DNA of 64,000 nt from Coptis chinensis (Eukaryota > Streptophyta > Magnoliopsida > Ranunculales > Ranunculaceae), in assembly GCA_015680905.1 (NCBI GenBank), contig CM027377.1:19430501-19494500 (forward strand), in the 5' to 3' direction. The position numbers and the translations under genes were made by a program. The notes beneath the pieces are model-generated. The model was not told where the DNA came from. It saw only the letters and a list, made by a program, of their open reading frames with translations, and did no database searches. Of the stretch, positions 47,170 to 60,160 are shown piece by piece. Each line of letters starts with the position of its first letter. Positions within the stretch are counted from its first letter, which is position 1.

Positions 47170-48483
47170 GAGCTAATCCTGCTGAATTGCTCAAAGAATT
47201 TGGTTTTATTAGAATTGTCCAAGGATTCTGTAAGGATTAAAATCTATCGATTCGCATTTAAAAGTAAACTTTGGATACTTTTTGTAATTGAATTAGATCG
47301 ATAATCCATTTAATCTGATGAAGACCAATAGCACGGATTTCGGCCATTTCTCTGATCCTGTCTTCTGCTGTAATTATATGAAACTTCTCCTTAGATTCCG
47401 AAAGAGAAATGACTCTTGATATGTCATCAAAAGGTCTCTGTTTATGGATTCGCACCAAAAATACTGCAGGATAAGTTTCATCTTCTCAGATATTCGTGAC
47501 AAGTCGTAATAAATTCACGATAAAATAGTTCCACGCCATTTTATCATAGTATTTTCTATGGCCCTGGACCAACGGTGAAGGCGGGAATGTTCTGTCATTA
47601 GTTCCCTGGCTTCCAAAGATACTTCTGTGCTGATGGTTATGGATTTAATAAATCCCATCTCTAGTAATTCATCAATTAAAAACATATCTTCAGGACCAAA
47701 ATATTGCCAAAATGTGGAAGGAAGGAAGATATGAAGACTAGGATGTATACTGTGAGTGCCTTCAGTAATATGGGCAATACCTTTTATAATCAAAGGGCAA
47801 GAACCCAAAACTATTGAATTCCAATTATTAATCCATTTCTGAAAATGTGAAGGAGGAAGATTTTGGATTAATTCAGTAAAAAGGTCTTTGGAAGGGAAAT
47901 TTTGGCTTTATTCCGTAAATATTCAAAAAGTCTTTGGAGAGAATACTCCAAGCCACACAATCAAGGGATCTTTTGAACTATTGGTTTTATCAACCCGAGA
48001 CCAAGGCTTGATTGAGTTACTCGTTAAGCTTGCTAAAATATTTAGCGATGATTTTAAGAATCGGATAAGATCTTTTTATTATCTTTGATCAAATGTATTG
48101 ATAACATTGTCCAAAATGGACTTCTGAAAGCTGTGAAGCTTTTGATGTGTAAAGAACTTATGTCGGTTATCATAGACATAAGGTAACTCTAGATCATCAA
48201 ATCGTACTTTTCTTTTACCAGTACTTTTAGACTCTCTAGAAAAATTATGCGAAGAACTCGCATAAGTGCTGAAAGGTTCAGACTCCAAGGTTTTACCCTT
48301 GTTGATGCTGTTAGAAATACTAACAGACTCCTGGGAATGATCCCAGTTAAGGAGGCCTAAATTGTCCTCAAGAATGTTGATAATCTCAACATTAGCAGTA
48401 TCCTGAAAGGATTCAGAGTCCTTTGATGGTTGCTCTGTGTGCTTTCCATATAATGGATTCTCCAATGAACCAAATTGGAGCAT
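47170..48483 (-). pseudogene. Component B ORF2, block B1 (fossil)
   Basis: Begins MLQFGSLENPLYGKHTEQPS and includes STFWQYFGPEDMFLIDELL. Function unknown. The copy at 60871-62370 is the most open version in the window. Confidence 0.7.
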
Positions 48484-48841
48484 GCTGGATTATGTAAAAA
48501 GACATTCAATTATGCCTTAGATGTACAGGATATAATCCTGGAGAAATATTCTCTGAATAATGAAGAGTATATTATTTCCAAAATATTTGGATACTCATAA
48601 AGCCTTTGTTTGTGAATTATATTTCACAATCTTGGATCTTCCCGTTACGCAAAAAGAAGAAGAGATAAATTCAAGACCAACGGATGATCCTCAAAGTTAG
48701 TGTAAATACCATAATTGTCAATTTTATTTATAGGCATAATGGTATTTAAGAAAGGGGTTCCCAAAGATAATTTCTTTGGTAAGGTCTTTAATTAATAGAA
48801 AAGATAGAGGTATATTAACCTCATTCTTATTAATATTAACC

Positions 48842-50495
48842 TTAGTAAGTCGATCTTTGAATAGCAATTTTACTACCACTAGCACTGGTCATAGTTTGAG
48901 TAGTAGTTTCAAAATATTTTGGTGGAATTAATCCTTCTTGGATGCAATTCATATCTGCACCACTATCGACTAAAGCAATATAATTATCCAGAATATACTC
49001 TCTGTCAATAATCAAGGTTATAAAAATATTCCATTTCCTAGAAAGTATAGAGGAAGTGAAACTGCAGTGTTGGAAGTTACTGTCTTCCTTGAAATAGTGT
49101 TTCTCTATTTGAAACACTCTTTGCTTTAAATGAAGAATCTCTTTGTTGAGATTCTGGATTTTATCATTGAGATTTTGGGTGATTAGAGATTTTGAGGAAC
49201 TAGGTTTATTCTTTCCTAGGCGATCAAAAACCTCTTTAAGATTATATCCTTCTGTAGGATCAACAATGTTGTCCTTAACTGTTTTAAAGCAAGTTTTAAT
49301 TAACTTTAGCTTAGTGTCAGGTTCAGTAATAGAGTCGATAAGCTCTAAGACAGACTGTTGTTCTGAGGTCAGAACATTAATAGCTAACCCATTCATCTGT
49401 AAAATAGCTCTCATGCTATCACATTTAGATTGCAACATGTTACACTGACATGGTGCTTCATTTTCTAAAGAACTAGAGTAAGGATCTTCAGATTCATTAT
49501 CAGATTCAGAAGAACTAGTATTAAGTAAGATTTTACTTAATTGTAATTTAAGATCTTCATTAATCTCTAGATTATTGATTTTCTGTTTAGTATAGCACTG
49601 GTTGGCATAATGACCAATTTTTCCACATTTTAAACAAGTAATATTACTTTTATTGTGTGGATCCTTATAAAAATCTTTATTAGGTTTCCAATTTTTGTTG
49701 AAACTCCTTTTATGTTTTCGAGAATATATTCTCTTACTGTTTTTCTGGGGTTTTCTGGAAGAAATTTTCTTCTTTCTTTGAGAAGGAATATCATAAGCAA
49801 ATTGCTCACAAAATTCTCCTAACTCTTGTTTACCAGAAAGATTCTGTTTTTTAAGCTGATGCTGTAGCTTAAGATCATTGCATAGACTAAGACCTTCTTG
49901 AATGACCTGACTAATGAGACTCCCATAAGTATGAGACTCATAAGAAATATTAGATCCTCCATTAAGATCTCTGAGCTTTTTCCTAACCTTTTCTGCAAAG
50001 ACGTTAGGGAGACCATCAATAAATTTAGATTTCCAATGCTCACTATTAGCATCATGTAATTGTAGAACTTTGGCTAGGAAGACATCCTTATACCACCTAA
50101 AATGAGATAGAGTAGGACATCTAAGATTTTGCAGCATCTCTCTATTCTTTTCAGATTTACAAACCTTCTGGTCCAATAAAATGATGGACAATGGTTAGGC
50201 ATAGAGTGTAGACTGCGTCAGAAATAGATATATTCTGATTAGCTTCGGAACTAAACTCCACTTTGGTAGAGTTATAGATTTCATCTCTTTGCTCATGAGT
50301 GAGAACATTATCCCACCAACCTTTAAGAATACCTACAAATCCATGGGAAATAAACCTGCAGACATCTGCATCTGTATTTCCATGGGCTTTGCAAACACTC
50401 GCATACATGAGCATCTCCTGGAAAGCGTGATAAATCTGATAGTCAGATTTAGCATCAATATTCCAAGTGTAAATAGTCTTAGCTTGATAAGACAC
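48842..50495 (-). pseudogene. Coat protein, zinc knuckle and protease of component B (fossil)
   Basis: Gag-like coat protein motifs FISHGFVGILKGWWDNVL and HWKSKFIDGLPNVFAEKVRK, a lysine/arginine-rich stretch, the CCHC knuckle CLKCGKIGHYANQC, then the protease motif DSGADMNCIQEG. This coat-protein segment occurs only in the B blocks of this window. Confidence 0.8.
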
Positions 50496-50614
50496 TTGGT
50501 CATTAAAATAGGCTTCTTCATAAAGAATATCTTGAGGAGTGGGTCTAGGATAATAATTCTGGCTTGTGACCTATATGACTCACTTTCTCATGATTCGTTC
50601 ATAAGTTATTTTAT

Positions 50615-52524
50615 TCAGATTAGAGAAGCGAAATTTGCTTCAATATCCAAAATTTCATTTGGATTAATATCATCTTCAGAGTTAGATTCTTGAGAAAGAA
50701 TATTAAGATTTAATTTGCTTAATTGGGTGTATAATTTCTCAATAAAATCATTTTTTGATGAAGACTGATCCAGTTTGAAATTGGGAATATCCACAGGAGG
50801 CTGAATAGATGGTCTAATATGACCAAAAGAACTGTTTTGTTTTAAAGAAATATTCTTTAAAGGTTGTTTATCCTTATTAGGATCAATCCTAGGGGTATGT
50901 TTAAGGATATTTTCAGTATTATTCTCAATTATGATTAATTGAGATCCAATAGTTTGTAAACACAAATTTGTATAATTATTCTGTTTACAAATTTTATTAA
51001 TATCCTCCATCCGCACAGATTTGTGGGCTTCTTCTTGGGTGGGCTTGATATAAGCCGCAGTCTCCAGACTATCTTTCAGTTTCAAAGGTGTTGTTGGAGG
51101 ATGAATAGCTGTCATCTCCTTTTCATCAGTAGTAGTCCATTTTTTCTGATGAAATTCTAACACACCAATATAATTATGCACCATAGTAAAATTACATTCA
51201 GTAGTGATCTCCTCCTTTGCAATAGGTGGAATAATAATCCTTTCCTGTTCTTGAATTTCCTTTTTAATTAAGGTATTTTCTTTAGGTAAATCTATTTTTA
51301 CCTCGGCAATAAGCCTAGCCTCTTGTTTGGCTATAAGATAATCACTGATATCTTTTCTCAGAGTTGCACGTTCAACTCTGCCATTCAGAATTTTATGATT
51401 CTGATACTCTAAGCAAAACCATTTTGTCAGAGGAGTACAATTCCTCTGATGATAATCATAATAATCATCATAAGGTCTAAGCATAGGTTTCAATTCTGTA
51501 GGAGTAAAATATTTACTCAACTCTTCATATTTTAATTTATAAAATTGATAAGTTTCATAAGGTGTATAATCCATCTATAAAACAAAATCCATTTCTGACG
51601 CTGTGGGGGATTCCCTAGCTTGCTGTGTATAAATACCATGTGGTATTTGCTGATTAGAGATACGGATCTCTTCTACAGATTGATTGTACTGTGTTGTAGA
51701 TTCAGTTTCTGAAACTGAATGCCTAGAAGATTGTGGTATAGAGATCTTGTAAGATGACCTCAAAGACAAACTTCTACCAACAAAAGGTTTCTTAAAGTTC
51801 AATATAACTTCACCTTCATTGTTTGGACTATCCGGGTCTAAATCATTATTAATGATTGGTCGTGGTTGAACAAATAAGCTTCGCAAATCCATGATTCTCG
51901 AAATTGAATCTCACTCCAAGGAATCATCCCGGGTGTTGCTACACTAGAAGTTAAAAGATTTGTGTCTATTAACACAGTCTTACCTCGGTGTAGTTTTATG
52001 CCGCATACATTAGGTGTTAAAGTCTGTAACACCTTGTAGTGAATTCTCGTAAGTAATTCCTATCACTTCAGATCCGTAAAAGTTATAACCTTTAGCCCTA
52101 ATTTGTAATGATACTGAGAATCATAAAGATTTCTATCCGATAAAGCTAAATTTAAATTAGGATAGACATCAAAATAGACCGGTCCATGACAAAGACTAGT
52201 CTCTCTACTGCTCCCATAAGGGATGGTAAATAGTCGAGACACCTAGCATCTCCGAAAGTGTTGCTTGAATACAAGCATTCATACCCAAAAGGGTCAATGG
52301 TCCGAAAAGCAACCTCAGATTAGGCCTATGTGAATAAATTTATAATTTTTCACATGGTGATATAAATCACGAGGACTTAAAAGATTTAAATTGTTACTCA
52401 TGGAATTTAAACTAATAGTTTGTTCCATAGTTTTTACCGCAATTTTACTGGTCAATTTTTCAATCCAGTTACCATATCTATATATGGTTTTGGGATCCAT
52501 ATTAGGGATCGTCCATTTATTCAT
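50615..52524 (-). pseudogene. Movement protein and shared 5' region of component B (fossil)
   Basis: The movement-protein part (51838-52524, continuing to 51575) and the following MDYTPYETYQFYKLKYEEL region match component A almost exactly for about the first 100 codons. They diverge after the NYIGVLE(F/C) stretch. The shared 5' third is strong evidence that A and B belong to one virus. Confidence 0.75.
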
Positions 52525-53211
52525 TTTGTCCTGTGTGTCGAGATCATACTCGATTAATTACGTGTTCTTAATTGAACTCGGATCATCATTATTTGATGAT
52601 TGTGCCATGGGGGTTGAGGTGTTAGTGCAAAACAGGTAGAGTATAATGAATTATAACTATACTAAACAGTATAAAAACTATTCTTGATGTAATCATTGAC
52701 ACATCGTCTTCTTCTCCAAATATTATAAATAGTATAATCAAAATCAAGTCTTTAGTGCTTATATTAAGTAAAACCACGCCCCTCAAACGCTTTTACGGGA
52801 GCAAACGGCCTAAACGCATTTCTTGCTAAACGGCACAAATATATACCCTACGACTTTGGTGACGCCCCGAGTTACCAATATAAACGTAAAGAAACAATAA
52901 TGACCTCTTGCTAAGCAAATAGTCTTATTTCAACAAGAATAAAATTAAGTAATCTTAACTTCATCTCTAATAAGATACTATTCATAATAATGGGAAAGAA
53001 GAGTCAATAGTATTTTAGGATCCAGGCGGACATTCTTGTGGTCGGAAAACCGAGCCTTTAAGCAAGTAGTCCTAAAGAGTAACCCTCACACCTTTTTCCT
53101 TAATCATACTTATATCTCTTACTTACATCTTTTCTTAGGAAATCATACAATTAAATATAATTGTAAAACATTTCCTCACCGTTATGCACTAACCTCAAGT
53201 TAAGCTGCCAT

Positions 53212-53224
53212 GGCTCTGATACCA
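53212..53224 (-). promoter_or_regulatory. tRNA-Met primer-binding site, block B1
   Basis: The complement reads TGGTATCAGAGCC, at the junction between the end of block A3 and the leader of block B1. Confidence 0.9.
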
Positions 53225-53359
53225 AATAAAAGGAAAAGAGATCAGGTAAAACACCGACAATCGCGAAAGAAGATCGATCGCCAGCAAAGAACACTTGATT
53301 AAACTGAACTTTTATTTATATGGATGGAAGTGTATGTTACAAGGGGAGATAGAGAGCAT

Positions 53360-54453
53360 GATTCCAAAACTGGTAACTTAAAGGAATTTACAAAATGATT
53401 TTTAAGCTTCTCCATGCATAACTCATTGATTTGGCTATCAGAGAAACTGGGATTCTGAAATTTGATAAGATTCTTCATCATATCGAAAAGGATTCCCTCA
53501 GATCCACATCTTTGTAGGATTAATTCGAGTTCGCTCAATGAATGATTTCAAATCATTCTCAATGCTGATGATGACTTCATCTGTTGGAAAAGAAATCCAC
53601 CATCTTGAATAGAATTTTCTTTTCAGGACTGGAATTTTAAGGTGATTATATTCACAACTAAAATCCCACTTGAATATCCAAGGAATACCATATATGGTAA
53701 AAAAGGTCAAGGATGATAATCCTCTTGGCATCTTATCATTGCCTTCAAACCGGGATGATTGTGAGTCCATTTTAGAAAAATATCTAAAACATTCTCCGGA
53801 GAATATCCAATTCCACCAAAATACTCCCACCACTGAAAAGATCCAATAAGGATAGTCGGTCTTGATGGATGTGGGGCATAGCTTGATAAACCATGAGTGT
53901 TTCCTGTGAGAATTCTGATAGAAAAACACATTAGTAAAAGCTGAGATATAGTCCCAGTAGTTATATAGGATATTTGTCGAACCCAATTTTCGACACTTGT
54001 TGGGGTCCAAACCCCACTCATTGTAAGAGATAATTCTCTTAAAGATGGCTTTGCTGTAAGAGATCGGACTATATTCCGAATCAGGATGCTGTAACGTATG
54101 GTGAATATCCATACTGGAGGTAGCCGAAGCTAAAATTTCTTCATAGATATATCTATGTTTGCCGTCAACAACAACGATATCTTCTGTGTGTCAAAAATAT
54201 CTTCTTTGAATTTCCCAAGGATCGCATCCACCGCCATCTCCTCGGGTTGAAGATAAATGATCGCTTGATCCGCCCTTTTATTAGGGACATAAGGAGTCAG
54301 AGGAGCAAGGACAGCCTCTTTCATTGACTTTCCTTTTTGCTGTGATAACGGAGGAAATTGCTCCTTATTGTCAAGGAAATTATATTTTCCTTTGCTTTTT
54401 CCACGGCCTCTTGTGGTATAACCACGACCTTTGCCTCTCTGAGAGGTGCTCAT
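53360..54453 (-). pseudogene. Component A ORF2, block A3 (fossil)
   Basis: Second copy of the ORF2 at 45198, beginning with the same MSTSQRGKGRGYTTRGRGK. Broken. Confidence 0.7.
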
Positions 54454-54499
54454 GATCCCTGCAAGAATTCTCTAGTTAGAAAATCTAGTCAAAGAATTA

Positions 54500-55466
54500 G
54501 AATTACCTTTGATATATTCAATGTCAAAATCGAAGGCAGAAAGATCCGCTTGCCATCCCGCAAAAAAATCGTTTAGAAGCAATATTCTTGATATCTTTCT
54601 CAGAATACCGTTTAGCAAAGACTACAATCAATACGCACCAAGAATTTTTGATTCAGTAAATCATCCTGGAATTTATGAATACACTTTACCAAGGACAGAA
54701 TTTCTTGTTTAATAGTTGAATAATTAATTTGTGCTTTCTTCCAAGTTCCAGAAGTAAAACGGATTAATTCTTCTCTACCAGAGATAGGGTTCTTCTGTTT
54801 TAAGATGCCACCATAACCAAGGTTAGAAGCATCTGTTTCCACAATTTTTAACCAATTAAAATTAGGCAAAGATAGGCAAGGTAATTGTTTTGCCTTAAGC
54901 TTAATTTTCTGTACCGCCTTAGTATGAGCTGTACTCCAAGAGGTTGGAACCTTTGTTAATATGGAGTATAGAATAGAGGTATCCTGTGAAAGATTTTTAT
55001 AATAGTCTGCCAAATAATTCAGACTACCAAGAAATCTTTGTAATTGAGTTGTATCTAAAATTTCATCAGGAAATTTAGAAGCAAACTCAATACTTCTGTT
55101 TATAGGACTAATTGTTCCTTCAGTAATATTATGCCCAAGAAAACGCACCGTTGTTTGAAACAACTTCATCTTTGGGGCCGATACTACTAAACCATTTCGT
55201 TTAATAAGCTCTTTAAATATTTTTAAATGCTTAATATGCTGTTCTAGAGATTTAGAATAAATTAGAATATCATCAATATAGACTATAGCAAAATCCGAAT
55301 AAGGATTGCAAATCTTATTCATAATATTCTGAAATTCTGAGGGAGCATTCTTTAAGCCAAAGGGCATTACTGTCCATTCATAATGTCCAAAGGGTACTGT
55401 AAAAGCAGTTTTATACCTGTCTTCAGGGGCAATTTGGACTTGCCCAAGAACTCCACTTAAGGTCAA
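54500..55466 (-). pseudogene. Reverse transcriptase/RNase H, block A3 (fossil)
   Basis: Motifs VPFGHYEWTVMPFGLKNAPS, YIDDILIYS, RFLGSLNYLADYY and VETDASNLGYGG in order, as in block A2. Confidence 0.88.
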
Positions 55467-55666
55467 ACTTTGAGAAGATGATCGTGTGGATAAACGATCT
55501 AATAAATCCTTTTATTAGGAATAGGATATCTAATCCATTGTAAAGGCAATATTAAGAGGTTTAAAATTAATAACCAAATTGGGAACACCTCTTTTTTTTT
55601 CAGTTTTGCCTTATTGACATAAAAGTCAGATAACTCCAAGGAGATTTACTTGGAGTAATCAACTTC

Positions 55667-57330
55667 TTATCCGTAAGACTCGGATCTCATGCCGCATAAA
55701 GTCAAATATTCTGATTTCATTTGACTAGGTCTAGCCTTAGTGGGAATAAACCTGTTCATTAAAGCTAGATTCATAGGTAAAGAAACCATATGTTTGCTTT
55801 CTTTCCCAAAAGCATTGGGAATATCACTACGACTTTCAAGTAATAAATTGATTTTTAATTTGTTCAATTTTTTTTTTCAAAACTCCCCGACCGCTGAAGT
55901 CTTTGCTGTAATTTTAAAGAAGTTATTTCTTCTTTGAGAAAGTTTAATTGACTTTCTTTGGCTACTAGATTTGTATTAATCATAGCAACCTGCTTTTGAA
56001 CTGGAGGAGTTATGAACTCAAAGATAACTCTATTTTTATCAATAGTTGCATGAATACCTATATTAGTGATACTAGTAATAGGCATGATAGAGTTAAGGAA
56101 AGGATTTCCTAGAATAGTATGCTGAGACATATCTTTCACCAGAAGAAAGGTAGTAGATAAACAATGTCCTTCTTTGCAGATGAATACATCCATAATTTGT
56201 ATGCAACCTGCATAGGTGCTCCACTAGCAGTAGAAAGATTTTGAGTAGATTTCTCAAAATATTTAGTAGGAACTAAACCTTCTTGAATACAATTCAGATC
56301 TGCTCCACTGTCAATAAGGGTAACATGATTAGTGAGAGTATATTCTCCTTTAATAACTAAATTAACATGGACATTCCATCTTTGGAATGTAATGTTATTA
56401 GTCTTAGTATAATTCTGAATATCAAAATTGTCCACCATATTCTTATTGGTCTTTAAGGCTTTTATATCCATTTTAAGGTTATTGACCTCATCTTGTAGAT
56501 CCCTAATACTAGTGGTATGAGAATTTCCTTTATATAAAGTATTAGGAAGTCTCATATGATTATAAGAACCAAGGTTCGTAAAGGTCATAAAGTTTTGAAG
56601 ATAATGAAGATTATAAATCTTTTCCCCGTGGATTAATCTTAAATTTTCTTATCTTCAAAAGATTACTATAGTCTTGTGGTCCGGTAGAACACTCACTAGT
56701 CTTATGACCATTATGATCACACTTAATAAAAAGCGAAGAGCTTTGGCTTTAGGCCCAAGTCTCTTCCAATACTTGCTTTTTCTCTAAGACTTTTTGGTTT
56801 TTATAAGTCTTAGAATCATTGATTGTTTGTAACTAGTAGGTTACTATCCTTTTCTTTTATTGAGACCTAATACCCATATTCTTATTTACCTTAGAATGTT
56901 TTGTTTCACATTCTAGTACTCCAATATAATTATTAGTAGGACATTTTTTTATAGTAATATCCTTCTTGACAACAGGTGGAATAACAATCCTTTCCTGTTC
57001 TTGAATTACCTCTTTATTAGGTAACTTATTTTCCTTTTTAATTAAGGTATTTTCCTTAGGTAAATCTATTTTTACCTCGGCAATAAGCCTAGCCTCTTGT
57101 TTGCCTCTAAGATAATCACTGATATCTTTTCTCAGAGTTGCACGTTCAACTCTGCCATTCAGAATTTTATGATTCTGATACTCTAAGCAAAACCATTTTG
57201 TCAGAGGAGTACAATTCCTCTGATGATAATCATAATAATCATCATAAGGTCTAAGCATAGGTTTCAATTATGTAGGAGTAAAATATTTACTCAACTCTTC
57301 ATATTTTAATTTATAAAATTGATAAGTTTC
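55667..57330 (-). pseudogene. Zinc-knuckle/protease region, block A3 (fossil)
   Basis: Counterpart of 41154-42650, with the protease motif DSGADLNCIQEG and TILGNPFLNS. Broken. Confidence 0.75.
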
Positions 57331-57348
57331 ATAAGGTGTATAATCCAT

Positions 57349-58355
57349 CTATAAAACAAAATCCATTTCTGACGCTGTGGGAGATTCCCTAGCTTGCTGT
57401 GTATAAATACCATGTGGTATTTGTTGATTAGAGATACGGATCTCTTCTACAGATTGATTGTACTGTGTTGTAGATTCAGTTTCTGAAACTGAATGCCTAG
57501 AAGATTGTGGTATAGAGATCTTGTAAGAGGACCTCAAAGACAAACTTCTTCCAACAAAAGGTTTCTTAAAGTTCAATATAACTTCACCTTCTGTTGTTTG
57601 GACTATCTGGTCAAAATCATTATTAATGATTGGCTGTGGTTGAACAAATAAGTTTTACGCAAATCCATGATTCTGAAATTGAATCTCACTCCAAGGAATC
57701 ATCCCGGTGTTGCTACACTAGAAGTTAAAAGATTTGTGTCTATTAACACAGCCTTTACCAGTGTAGTTTTATGCCGTACATTAGGTGTTAAAGTCTGTAA
57801 CACCTTGTAGTGAATTCTGTAAGTAATTCCTATCACTTCAGATCCAGGTAAAAAGTTATAACCTTTAGCCTGAATTTGTAATGATACAGACTCATAAAGA
57901 TTTCTATCCGATAAAGCTAAACTTAAATTAGGATAGACATCAAAATAGACTGGTCCATGATAAAGACTAGTCTCTACTGCTCCCATAAGGGACGGTAAAT
58001 AGTCGAGACACCTAGCATCTCTAAGTGTTGCTTGAATACAAGCATTCATACCCAAAAGGGTCAATGGTCTGAAAGCAACCTGTATTAGGCCTATGTGAAT
58101 AAATTTATAATTTTTCACATGGTGATATAAATCACGAGGACTTAAAAGATTTAAATTATTACTCATGGAATTTAAACTAATAGTTTGTTCCATAGTTTTT
58201 ACTGCAATTTTACTGGTCAATTTTTCAATCCAGTTTCCATATCTATATATGGTTTTGGGATCCATATTAGGGATCGTCCATTTATTCATTTTGTCCCGTG
58301 TGTCGAGATCATACTTTCGATTAATTCGTGTTCTTAATTGAACTCGGATCATCAT
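57349..58355 (-). pseudogene. Movement protein region, block A3 (fossil)
   Basis: Counterpart of 43055-43675 plus its downstream part (NFKKPFVGRSLSLRSSYKIS, shared with the B block). Broken. Confidence 0.75.
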
Positions 58356-58977
58356 TATTTGATGATTGTGACATGGGGGTTGAGGTGTTAGTGCAAAACA
58401 GGTAGAGTATAATGAATTATAACTATACTAAAAAATTATAAAACTATTCTTTATGTAATCATTGACACATCGTCTTCTTCTCCAAATATTATAAACAATA
58501 TAATCAAAATCAAGTCTTTAGTGCTTATATTAAGTAAAACCACGCCTCATCAACGCTTTTCACGGGAGCAAACGCCTAAACGCATTTCTTGCTAAACGGC
58601 GACAAGATATACCCTACGACTTTGGTGGCGTCCCAGAGTTACCAATATAAACGTAAAGAAACAATAATGACCTCTTGCTAAGCAAATAGTCTTATTTCAA
58701 CAAGAATAAAATTAAGTAATCTTAACTTCATCTATAATAAGATACTATTCATAATAATGGGAAAGAAGAGTCAACAAGATTTTAGGATCCAAAGGACATT
58801 CTTGTGGTCGGAAAACCGAGCCTTTAAGCAAGTAGTCCTAAAGAGTAACCCTCACACCTTTTTCCTTAATCATACTTATATCTCTTACTTACATCTTTTC
58901 TTAGGAAATCATACAATTAAATATAATTGTAAAACATTTCCTCACCGTTATGCACTAACCTCAAGTTAAGCTGCCAT

Positions 58978-58990
58978 GGCTCTGATACCA
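58978..58990 (-). promoter_or_regulatory. tRNA-Met primer-binding site, block A3
   Basis: The complement reads TGGTATCAGAGCC. Immediately upstream on the minus strand is the 3' end of a B component, showing head-to-tail joining of B to A. Confidence 0.9.
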
Positions 58991-60160
58991 AATATTAGGA
59001 AAAGAGATCAGGTAAAACACCTGATTAATGCGGAAGAAGATCAGTCAGCAGCAAGAACACTTGATTAAACTGAACTTTTATTTATATGGATGGAAGTGTA
59101 TATTACAAGGGGAGATAGAGAGAGCACTCTTAGCAAACTAGAAAGAAAATTGAAAGGTAAAATATTGGATCCCCTCAACAAGGGTGAGGTATCCCTTTTA
59201 TACTAGTCGGAACTCAAAATATAATTTGGAGTCCGCGCAGGAAGTGGCTACGTGTGCTTCAATAATTGCAGTCGACAGGGCCACCTTGACAAAGCATACT
59301 TGTCTTTTACTTCTGTCTTCAAAGGATAAGAATCCTTTTGATACTTTATTCCACTACCTTTTCACTTTAAAGAAAAGAAAAAGGTGAAATGTCCCTTTCA
59401 TGGGTCCTTCTTGGATAAAGTAATAAGAATACATCTGCTGATTCTATTTCTGGTCCTTAATTTGGGCCATAGTGTCTGCCATTATGCTGAGTGCGTAGAT
59501 TCTCAGCAACTTGGATGAGGATGTCATTATCCACATCTTCTAGTTCTGACTCAGAGGAAAGGTTCCCAAGATGTTTAAGATACTCATAAGGTCCTTCTTC
59601 ATCTATTAATTTGAGGATCTCCATAGCTGTTGGACTAAGAGCCAAAGAGCTAATCCTGCTGAATTGCTCAAAGAATTTGGTTTTATTAGAATTGTCCAAG
59701 GATTCTGTAAGGATTATAAATCTATCAGATTCAGACAGAAAAGTAAACTTTGGATACTTTTGTGCTGAATTAGATCTGATAAACCATTTAATCTGATGAA
59801 GACCAATAGCACGGATTTCGGCCATTTCTCTGATCCTGTCTTCTGCTGTAATTATATGAAATTTCTCCTTAGATTCCGAAAGAGAAATAACTCTTGATAT
59901 GTCATCAAAAGGTCTCTGTTTATGGATTCGGACCAAAAATACTGCAGGATAAGTTTCATCTTCTGTATATTCAGGACAAGCTGTAATAAATTCACAGTAA
60001 ACAGTTCCACGCCATTTTATCATAGTATTTTCTATGGCCTGAACCAACGGTGAAGGCAGGAATGTTCTGTCATTAGTTCCTTCTTCCAAAGATACTTCTG
60101 TACTGATGGTTATGGATTTAATAAATCCCATCTCTAGTAATTCATCAATTAAACCTAGTT
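58991..60160 (-). mobile_element. Florendovirus-like block B2 (component B, 3' end)
   Basis: Minus-strand 3' part of component B: the end of ORF2 (59457-60160, ELEDVDNDILIQVAENLRTQ), the 3' non-coding region with the TATA box (59197-59203) and the poly(A) signal region, running into the primer site of block A3. Broken. Confidence 0.82.

Larger units (their letters stand above)
47160..53224 (-). mobile_element. Florendovirus-like block B1 (component B)
   Basis: Minus-strand fossil. From right to left: primer site (53212-53224), leader, movement protein, a 5' region shared with component A, coat protein, zinc knuckle, aspartic protease, then a different ORF2. No reverse transcriptase is seen between protease and ORF2. 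Broken, about eight breaks. Length is just over 6 kb. Confidence 0.82.
53225..58990 (-). mobile_element. Florendovirus-like block A3 (component A, end to end)
   Basis: Minus-strand fossil between two primer sites 5.77 kb apart: leader, movement protein, zinc knuckle, protease, reverse transcriptase, RNase H and ORF2 in the canonical order. It is the only type A copy here with all parts collinear. Broken, about eight to ten breaks, so older or more decayed than it first looks. Confidence 0.85.
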
